From: Phlegmacium glaucopus
Lineage: Eukaryota; Basidiomycota; Agaricomycetes; Agaricales; Cortinariaceae
DNA length: 64,000 nucleotides
Assembly (NCBI GenBank): GCA_015039465.1
Contig: MU130354.1
Span: 167,848-231,847 of the forward strand
Reading direction: 5' to 3'
The notes below the pieces were generated by a model. The model worked only from the letters and a program-made list of their open reading frames with translations. It searched no databases and was not told the DNA's origin. Positions 56,680 through 64,000 of this stretch are shown here, piece after piece. Every line of letters begins with the position of its first letter. The stretch's first letter is position 1. The translations under genes were made by a program, and so were the position numbers.

Positions 56680-58109
56680 CACTCCCCCACATTGTCCGGC
56701 CGGACTTCCGCCGGACTACTTCCGGACACTTTTTAAATTTAATGTAATTTTTCGTGGTGTAAATGAGGGAAATTGTCCGATGACTTTCCGTTGCCAATTC
56801 CGGTAATTGTCCAGCCGGACAATAAGTCCGGCGGACATGTCCAATGGAAAAGTCCGACGGACAGTCACCGGAAACAGCATACAAGTCCGAGCAGACAGTA
56901 CCGGACAAGGACCGGACTCAATTACTACTAATATTTAAAAATCTACCAATAGCAATACATAGAATATTATTCATTATTAGATGGTGGCAATGCCATGTTG
57001 CCATCACAATCCTGTTTTTTGTTCAGCCCGCGAGTTGGTCACGTGACTACATCAACAAGCAGCAACTCGTCATCTCACACCCGTCACTTCCGTCACCTCT
57101 GTCACACAACAACCGTAACCACCACCACGACAGACGAGGACAGAGGGCAACAGACGACGACGACACAAACAACAACAACAACAACAAACAACAACCAACA
57201 ACGACGACTGACGATGGACGACGACAACTAGTGATGACGACGACGACGGCTACCCCCCTCACGAGGGGGGTTATTAGTTTGTTTTTTTTCTTTTAATTTT
57301 ACTTTACTAATTACTACCATCAGGTCAACACCGTCACCCCCCCTCTCACCAGGGGGGGTTTTTTGATTAGATTTTGAATATCGACGAACCACGACACACA
57401 AACAACCCATGAACAACAACAACAAACAAACAACAACAAACAACAACAAACAAACAACAATGAACGAACGAACAACGATGACAACCCCCCCTCGCTGGGG
57501 GGGTTTTTGTTTGATTTTCGTAGGCTACCACGTCAAACCCCCCTCACTGGGGGTTTTTTTTTTGTTTTAACAAGCTACGACGACGACGACGATGACACCC
57601 ACCGGTATAGACCACCCGCCACCTGTTTCAACCACTCGGCTACCCCTTTCGACCCTCTATTCCATCCTTTTTAAGTATATATATTATTGTAAGTAGTTAT
57701 ATTGTTGTAATTACTAGCTACCACAACCCCCTTTACAAGGAGGGGTATAAATTTTAATAAATATGTTGTTAAAATTAAAAAATATGAGTTAGTAAGGAAT
57801 TGAGTTTAATTGATTAAAGTAAATAAATAAAAATATGGATGTACATATAACATTGATAAAGTCAGACAGAATAATGAAAATACTTGCTTAAAATGTATAT
57901 TGTCCGATAAAATTCCGGTGGAAGTCTGGCGGAATCTGACCGGACATATAGTCCGGTCATGTTTCTACATCCACCGGACTCTGACCGGACTTTGACCGGA
58001 CTTCCACCGGACTTCCACCGGACTCCGGCGGAATTTTACCAGAGTCCGTCGGAGTCCACCGGAGTCCGGTCAAGTCCGGCAGAGTCCGGCCGGACAATGT
58101 GGGGGACTG
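56680..58109. mobile_element. 1.4-kb MITE with CCCCCACATTGTCCGGCCGG ends
   Basis: About 30-bp inverted repeats: left CA(C)TCCCCCACATTGTCCGG... and right ...CCGGACAATGTGGGGGACTG, with one mismatch. Flanking TA on both sides may be a 2-bp target duplication. Both subterminal parts repeat TCCGGCGGA/TCCACCGGACT motifs. The centre (57000-57600) holds CAACAA/GACGAC simple repeats and four CCCCCCTC...GGGGGG hairpin-like blocks (about 57255, 57336, 57486, 57540). No gene. It interrupts the hAT N-terminal coding region. Confidence 0.83.
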
Positions 58110-58322
58110 TAAAATACACAAACCTGAGCACAAACAAGCAAAGCCAAAGAAAACATTGAAGAAGAAAAAGAAGATTATCCATAGTATGTCCATTCTTTCT
58201 TCATTTCTAACTATGATTGATAAATAATAAAACATAGATGACAACATCGACAAGGACGGCATGCATGAAGATGTCCACATCCAAAGCATCAGTGATTCTG
58301 ATGACGACCAAGAGACACGCGT

Positions 58323-59707
58323 TGTCGTGCACCAATACTGATTGGTAGCGTGAGAAGAAAGCTTAAAAGTCGCCATCATGAAAATAAGTGGACTTCAAAT
58401 TCACTTACCTATTTTGGAAGCAGCCCTGAATCGTGTTCCTGGTCAACAAAATCATTCGTTCAACGATAACATCCTCATCGCTCATCATACTCTCAATGTC
58501 TCACACTATGCTCTCCATTGTTTTCACTATTGACATGCTCCTAAGCATATACCATCCATTCGTTCCTTGGCTAGTGATCCAGCAAAGCGATCAATCTACT
58601 ATTCGCATCGGTCATCGGCTCGCGTTTGATCGTATCTTTGGTCCATCATTTCAAGAACGGCCCCTTTATGGACGCATCAACTACATCTCCCATTATGTAC
58701 AAGGCTTTGTCATTGTTGTTGTGGCTATGGACCCACAAGTCTTCCCCTCAGCTATCTATCTTGCCATCCCTCGCTCCTGGATCTCACTCAGTCCCCTATC
58801 CTCACTCATCTACCTCTTATCTTATCATTCACTGCCAAAACCATCATTCACGCAGTACCTGAAGCCTTCCCACCCTCTTTATGACAATTTAGGCAGTCCA
58901 GGAGGATCACGACTAAGCAGGAATTGCAGATGAATCAGCAGCAGAGGATTATTCTCGCAGAGTGTCAAGTGTTATCAAGGCTGCGCGACATGGGACCATG
59001 GGCAAGTAGTGTTTTCTCGGGAACAAGGCTGCGCCTTTCAAGTGTTGACTCAGGACCTTTCACATTTTTGACATGACCACACGCCTATGGAATCAATATA
59101 TTTTTGCTATTGGACGATGTACACTGCCTTCTCTTCTTTTCTCTCGCACTTTGACACTTTGCAGATTTTTTTATTGTTCCTTCTTCTTTTCCATTGTTCT
59201 TTTCTTCTCGCAGCTGTCCTCTCTTTATCTTTCTTCCTTTGACAGCGCGTACTTTGTTTCTTTTATTGTTTTACATAGCCTCATCCTTAGGGTATAAATA
59301 CTGCTCTTTTGTACCAGGATAGATAGTTCAGTTCAATTCATTCTTACCCCCCAACAATCATCATCTCAGTGGAATTCCAGTGAATTCCTTCCTCAAGTTT
59401 GCTTTTTCTGCCTTTAACTGTCAATCTATCCCCACTGTCAATTACTATAGTCTTGCTGAAGACTCCCTCTTATTCTTCCTCATCCTCTTCCTTAACCCCT
59501 CCTGAGTTCGCTTTTTCAGTCCTTAACTGTCCACCCTCAGTCACCTTTCATATTCATCCTCATCCTCCTCTACTCTCTCTTAACCAAGTGTGCTTACTAG
59601 TCTCTGGTTATACCTTCCCTAAACGAACACAGGGGGATATTCTGACCTAAAGTCTGGTCCAGTTCCCTCTGGTTGGTGTTTTATAACAACACAAACAACG
59701 ATTTATA
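58323..59707 (+). mobile_element. 1.4-kb TAT...ATA repeat, copy 4
   Basis: 1,385 bp, starts TGTCGTGCACCAATACTG, ends ...CAACGATTTATA, with a perfect 4-bp target duplication GCGT (58319-58322 and 59708-59711). Contains the intact 166-codon frame 58433-58933 (MFLVNKIIRS...), promoter-like AGGGTATAAATACTGCTC (about 59288) and a pyrimidine-rich 3' part. Inserted in the hAT transposase gene. Confidence 0.9.
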
Positions 59708-62700
59708 GCGTGCTCAATAAAACCCGACCAACTGCTGATACCGAGGAATTCTTCAAGCCAGTTGCTCTCTTGGAAAGGCCTGTTAAGGGTGATAAGAAGA
59801 AGCGGGTGAAATGTATACCATGCATGTATGTTCTTCATCCCTTTTTTTTCAAGATGTTAACTCACATATGATATTTATCCCGAAGTAATGGCCTTGGTGG
59901 CTGTCCAAAGAAAGAACACATGTTAGTTGGTGATGTTACCACTCTCCGACGACATATGGCAGCCGTTCACAAGGTAAGATTCCATATTCCTTACATATTA
60001 TCAACTCTAACTGCATTCCAGGGCCTGTATCGCAAATGGGCAAAGCTCAATAACTTCAAATCAATGCTTCCGGAGGATGCAAAAGCCCGTTGTGCACAAG
60101 TACTCGAGGAACATTTTCAGCAAACCAATGTAAATGATCACTTCAAACCCGCACCTAAAGAAGAGAAACCAGAACCATATTCCAATCAACTCTTCAAGCA
60201 GGCTGCTATAGAATGGTTGATTGAAACAAATCAGGTAATGTAACTGCGCATATATTTTTAATATTAGACTCATTTTTTGTTGGTAATGTAGCCAATTCAA
60301 GCATTCGACCACCCCGCATTCCAGAAGATGGTCAACACTGCTGCTCGTGCGACATGAGGTATCAAGCTGCCATCTTGGAAGCAGATGTGAAACGAAATCA
60401 TTCACATGTTTAAGGAACAGATGAAAGCTCCGAAGGAACGGCTTAATGTAAGTTCTTTATTAATCTCATCATCATATTATCTCTTACTGCTTCACTTCAG
60501 AGCAAGGCTGTCAGCGGTGAAGTTAGTCTCACCTGTGATGCATGGCAGGCATCCAATGCCGATGCGTACTTTGCTGTCACCGGTCATTGGATTGAAGAGG
60601 AACAACCTGGGGAGTGGGTTGAACAGGAAGCACTTTTGGGCTTCACTCAGATGAACACTGCTCACAACGGAGTTCGGCTGGGCCAAGCGTTATACCAAAT
60701 ATGCAACCGACTGGGCATAGTTCACAAGGTTTGCTCAAATCATATGAAATGAAGCTCGCTAACATTTAATGCGTTAGATTGGGCATATCACATGCGATAA
60801 TGCAAGTAACAATAACACAATGTTAGATGAATTTGCAAGGTGCTTTCACATGAAGACTGGAAAAAAGTTCAATGTTTCTAAGTGCCACATTCGGTGAGAA
60901 CTTATATCTATTCTTTCCCTATTCTCTCTCTATTCTCACAGTTGTGAGAACACAGATGTCTCGCCCATATAATAAACCTCGCAACACAAGCTCTGATTTC
61001 AACTCGAAGCAAGGCGAAATTCTACTCTGCCGATGCCGAAGATGCACCTTTACCTGAGACTGCAGGTGCTGAGCGTGACGAGCTTGGGCTTATTCGAGCA
61101 ATATGTGTCAAGGTAACTGCATTTTTTGGATTTTTTGCACCAACTGACCTTGAATTAGGCACGATCATCATCGCAACGCAAGCAACTATTCAGAGAGCTA
61201 CAAGAACAGAAGCATGAGAAGCCACTGCAATTACTCATTGATATGAAAGTCCGTTGGGGGTCAACACTTGCGATGCTGAATAGAGCAGATATTAAGCAAG
61301 AAGTAAGTCACTATCTACTCTCATTTGTGCTCCCAGCTACTAATGGTTTATGCAGTTCATCGATGAATTTGTATTTGAGCTTAGAAGGAAGGAGACGAAC
61401 ACTGAGAAGCGCCGGAAACTTGGTGACTTGGCCCTCACAGAGGAGGAATGGGACCGGGTTAGATTATTTTGTAATCTTCTCCAGGTATTATTTTTTTTAT
61501 CAAGTAGATGCTCATTTCTCACCTCTTCCCTCACCTTAGCATGCCGACAATGCTCAGCAGGCATTTTTGGCAGGAACACGACCGACTCTTCACAATGCCC
61601 TTCCCGCGATCGAAAAAATGTACAGTGCTTGGCAGAAGGCGGAAGATAAGCCATGCTACAGTGTTTTCAAGCCTGCGCTTGAAGCAGCTATGGCCAAGTT
61701 AGATGAATACTACCAGAGGACTGCTGCGTCAGATGCACATATCATTGCTATGGGTAATTTTTGCTTTTTGTTCGTGTTACAGAGTATTTTACTGAATAAA
61801 GGCCTAGTTCTCGACCCAAGAAAGAAGTTTGAACATTTCACTAGGAATTGGGATGAGGATCTTCAAACTGACGTCAAGGATATGGTTCAGAAAAAGGTGT
61901 GTGCACCTGTTACAACATTTCTGTTTCATGTTAATGATAGCATTTAAGTTTATTGAGCGGTATGAGTCCCTTAATCAAACAACAAACTTCGAGCGTCCCT
62001 CCCAGTCAAAAAGGACCTTAGCCACCACTGGAAAACAACCCCGTCAGAATGTGGATGATACCGACTCAGAGGAAGGTCACAATGGGGAGGTCCATGATGC
62101 AGAAAGGCCTTGGTTCGCTGAGTGGAATCGCTATGAGAAAACACACGAGGCAATTCCAGATGGCATGGGGATTGTCCGCTGGTGGGGGGTATGTCCATAC
62201 ATCATCTAATCATTTTCCCGCTTCAATACTGACATGTTCGCCTTTGTAAGATGAATGCATATCAGTATCCAACTTGGGCATCCCTTGCTCGAGATTACCT
62301 TGCCATTATGGCATCATCTGTCTCTAGTGAGCGTGCGTTTTCGGCTGCAGGAATTACGATAAGCAAGCGCCGTAATCGACTTCAAGGAGATATTGTTGAA
62401 GCCCTTGAGTGCCTCAAGTGCCTCATTCATCGTGACATTTTATTTCGTGAGGTTCTCAACATGGAACAGGTGGAGAAGGACTTGGAAGATCTTGTCATTG
62501 ATGAAGAGGTTGGTCAATCTGCTGATGCAGTATTACAGGGTGATAGATTTAGTTGGGATAGTATTCTCGTTGACGAGGTGGACTCAGCACCTGAGGTAGA
62601 TACCATAGAAATTATAGATTAGCAACATAGATTCTTCTAAATTACACAGGACCTATTCTGAACCTAGAAGCTGTGGCTCGAGCCCAAGCCAGGCCCGAGC

Positions 62701-62809
62701 CCTGGGGGCCTACGGCTCAAGGCTCGGGCTTGAAATGCTACAAGCCCAGGCCCTCCAAGCCTGAGCCTAAGCCACGGCTTTCAGGCCGAGCCGGGCCTGC
62801 ACATCACTA

Positions 62810-63560
62810 ACAATGAGTTGGCCCCATAACAATACCATCTAGGACTATCATTTTGACTGGAAAATTTGTGACAGCACGAGCATGTAGTGATGGTCAAGGG
62901 TAACCCCGGGGTGGAATTAGGCTGACCCTTACCCTTACCCTCCAAAAACCCTTACCCTTGGCTGAGGGTAAGGGTTTTGGAGGGTAAGGGTAAGGGTTTC
63001 TGAGGGGTTGGAGGGTAAGAAACCCCAGCAGGGTTTAGTGCAAGGGTTTGGCCCAAATCCTTCCTCAAGCGTTGTAATCCAAAGGAGCCTTCAAAGTAGC
63101 TATTATTTAAAACATGTTCAGGGTGTTAAAGGTGTTTAGCAATAGATTTTAAATGAAATAGAGAGGGTTTGACTAGTATTTTAAGCTACTGATTGTTGTG
63201 AAAGCAGTGAGGCCTCTTTAGATTGCTTTTTCTCTGATTTAAAGTCAATTTTATAGATACACAACAATCAGATCACTCTGATATCAGAGAAATAAAAATT
63301 CCCAAAAATACCCTGACCCCTCCAGAAGGGTAAGGGTTTTTCAAGGGTCAAAAAATCTGTACCCTGACCCTGACCCTCCTTACCCTTACCCTTGTACCCC
63401 AGGGGTTTCCCAAACCCCTGCCCATCACTACGAGCATGTTACATGTTTGTAGGCATGCTGCATGTGCCGCTTGTGCCGTGCGTCCAACATTTCGAGTCCA
63501 TTCAAACTCTGATGCGATACACCTCTCTCTCAAGCTCGCATCTACAATAAAGGTATTCTC
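62810..63560 (-). pseudogene. KDZ transposase, upstream part (beyond the hAT insertion)
   Basis: Minus-strand text LEMLDARHKRHMQHAYKHVT, then C-S-C-CHKF (about 63510-62850, interrupted by the MITE 62885-63430), and after a frame change VKMIVLDGIVMGPTHCAADNC, which continues directly into 56094 once the hAT and one ACAATGAG are removed. The IVLDGIVMGPTHC text is the start of the cysteine cluster typical of agaric KDZ proteins. Sequence upstream of about 63560 is not recognisable. Confidence 0.7.
62885..63430. mobile_element. hAT-type MITE (TAGTGATGG family)
   Basis: 546 bp. Ends TAGTGATGGTCAAGGGTAAC and ACCCCTGCCCATCACTA-type, with a perfect 8-bp target duplication CGAGCATG (62877-62884 and 63431-63438). 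Subterminal tracts of GGGTAAGGGT/ACCCTTACCC surround an AT-rich centre. No gene. It is inserted in the KDZ transposase gene. The MITE at 12156-12629 has a similar build. Confidence 0.92.
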
Positions 63561-64000
63561 TCTGCCAAAAAAGATACTCGTTATATTTTGCATGCACCTT
63601 CATTGTACCTATTTTGGGATATTGGATTCTAATTTGCGTAGATTTTTTGTCTGCCTCTCTGAGGTCCGTATGTGTTTTCGTTTTCTCAAGTTTTCTCTTT
63701 TGAACTTTGGCTTGTCATTTTTATTTTAGATCCTCGATTAAAATCGACAACCTTTGTCTTGCTCTCGACACCCTCAACTTCAAGCGCTCACTTCACCTTG
63801 CATCATCGCCGTCATGTCACCTAGTCGTAGATGACTAAGATATTCCTGACTTGCCCTTAGATTTCATCTAGCATAGGTATTCAACGAATGAAGTGGCTTA
63901 GCGAGGATACAGGCGTCGATAGGACAGTTAGAGGTGCACGCAATGAGGGCATGCTCCACTTGAAGGGGGCACAATTAGAGAACACGGCCTCTCTTCGCCA
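63561..64000. other. No recognisable gene
   Basis: No motif I recognise in any frame. A short + frame at 63436-63729 overlaps the KDZ relic and has no family features. Confidence 0.4.

Larger units (their letters stand above)
56329..62622 (+). pseudogene. hAT transposase (BED finger, dimerisation domain), broken
   Basis: Start ATG 56329 (MASNRPPHTIRPSQKLN), disordered serine-rich N-terminus interrupted by two insertions, then KTRPTADTEEFFKPVA, a BED zinc finger (KCIPC, GGCP, LRRHMAAVHK) and many small introns. Catalytic core: VSLTCDAWQASNADAYF (first D), IGHITCDNASNNNTMLDEF (second D), MKVRWGSTLAML, LDPRKKFEHF. C-terminal hAT dimerisation domain: YPTWASLARDYLAIMASSVS, SERAFSAAG, KRRNRL. Ends at TAG 62620-62622. 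Two in-frame TGA codons (60355-60357 and 60388-60390) stop it before the core. The enzyme would cut and paste the element with 8-bp duplications. Confidence 0.88.
56103..62809 (+). mobile_element. hAT transposon, 6.7 kb including nested elements
   Basis: Ends TAGTGATGTGTGGGC... and ...GGGCCTGCACATCACTA, flanked by a perfect 8-bp target duplication ACAATGAG (56095-56102 and 62810-62817). GGCCCGAGCC/GGCTCGGGC-rich subterminal tracts lie inside both ends (56115-56275 and 62670-62800). One + strand transposase gene. Two later insertions lie inside: 56680-58109 and 58323-59707. The whole element sits in a KDZ transposase gene. Confidence 0.93.

Noticed and set aside
57047..57450. Valine/leucine/serine-rich frames at the MITE centre
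   Set aside because: Simple-sequence CAA/GAC repeats translated on the minus strand.

Overview
This window looks like nuclear DNA of a mushroom-forming fungus (Basidiomycota, Agaricomycetes). It has short-intron genes (about 50-70 nt introns), class I hydrophobins with eight cysteines, F-box, MYND and RING genes of the kind abundant in agarics, and a dense, nested load of transposable elements (Gypsy chromovirus, Copia, Helitron, hAT, KDZ and several MITEs). I cannot name the genus.

Layout. (1) 450-7190 and 13545-21065 are two diverged copies of one segment (tandem segmental duplication). Each carries one apparently intact class I hydrophobin gene (4883-5394 and 18212-18727, both +) followed by a decayed SNM1/Artemis-like metallo-beta-lactamase DNA-repair gene. 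The second copy also keeps a third, broken hydrophobin. (2) 7320-13545, between the copies, is a transposon graveyard: solo LTRs, a hAT-type MITE and a plus-strand Gypsy relic. (3) 21811-25956 is a compact island of three likely host genes: MYND zinc finger (-), F-box (+) and RING finger (-). The first two are divergent from a 183-bp intergenic region; the last two converge 117 bp apart. (4) 27134-27224 is a 91-nt poly(A) run. (5) 27322-34639 is a minus-strand Helitron (DUF6570, Rep with HUH and Y2 motifs, Pif1-type helicase), broken by two insertions. (6) 34640-48372 is a minus-strand Gypsy chromovirus with chromodomain, split by at least five later insertions. The most notable of these is a 4,507-bp DNA transposon (42274-46780) with 12-bp terminal inverted repeats and a perfect 7-bp target duplication, encoding a roughly 1,000-residue coiled-coil protein that I cannot place in a named transposase superfamily. 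(7) 48373-51640 is a broken Copia element, fused in frame to the Gypsy gag. (8) 53521-54936 is a relic of the same coiled-coil family as the 4.5-kb transposon. (9) 55155-63560 is a KDZ transposase gene fragment (-) split by a 6.7-kb hAT element (56103-62809, +) with an 8-bp target duplication; the hAT itself contains further insertions.

Perfect target duplications make the nesting order readable at many sites. Four interspersed families recur: a 577-bp LTR (four complete solo copies and one fragment), a 400-413-bp LTR belonging to the chromovirus, a 1.1-1.4-kb repeat with TAT...ATA ends, and hAT-type MITEs starting TAGTG. Nearly all element proteins carry nonsense or frameshift changes, several of them TGA where arginine is expected, so the elements look mostly dead. 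The hydrophobins and the three-gene island look functional. All intron calls are by eye from reading frame and splice sites; no searches were run.
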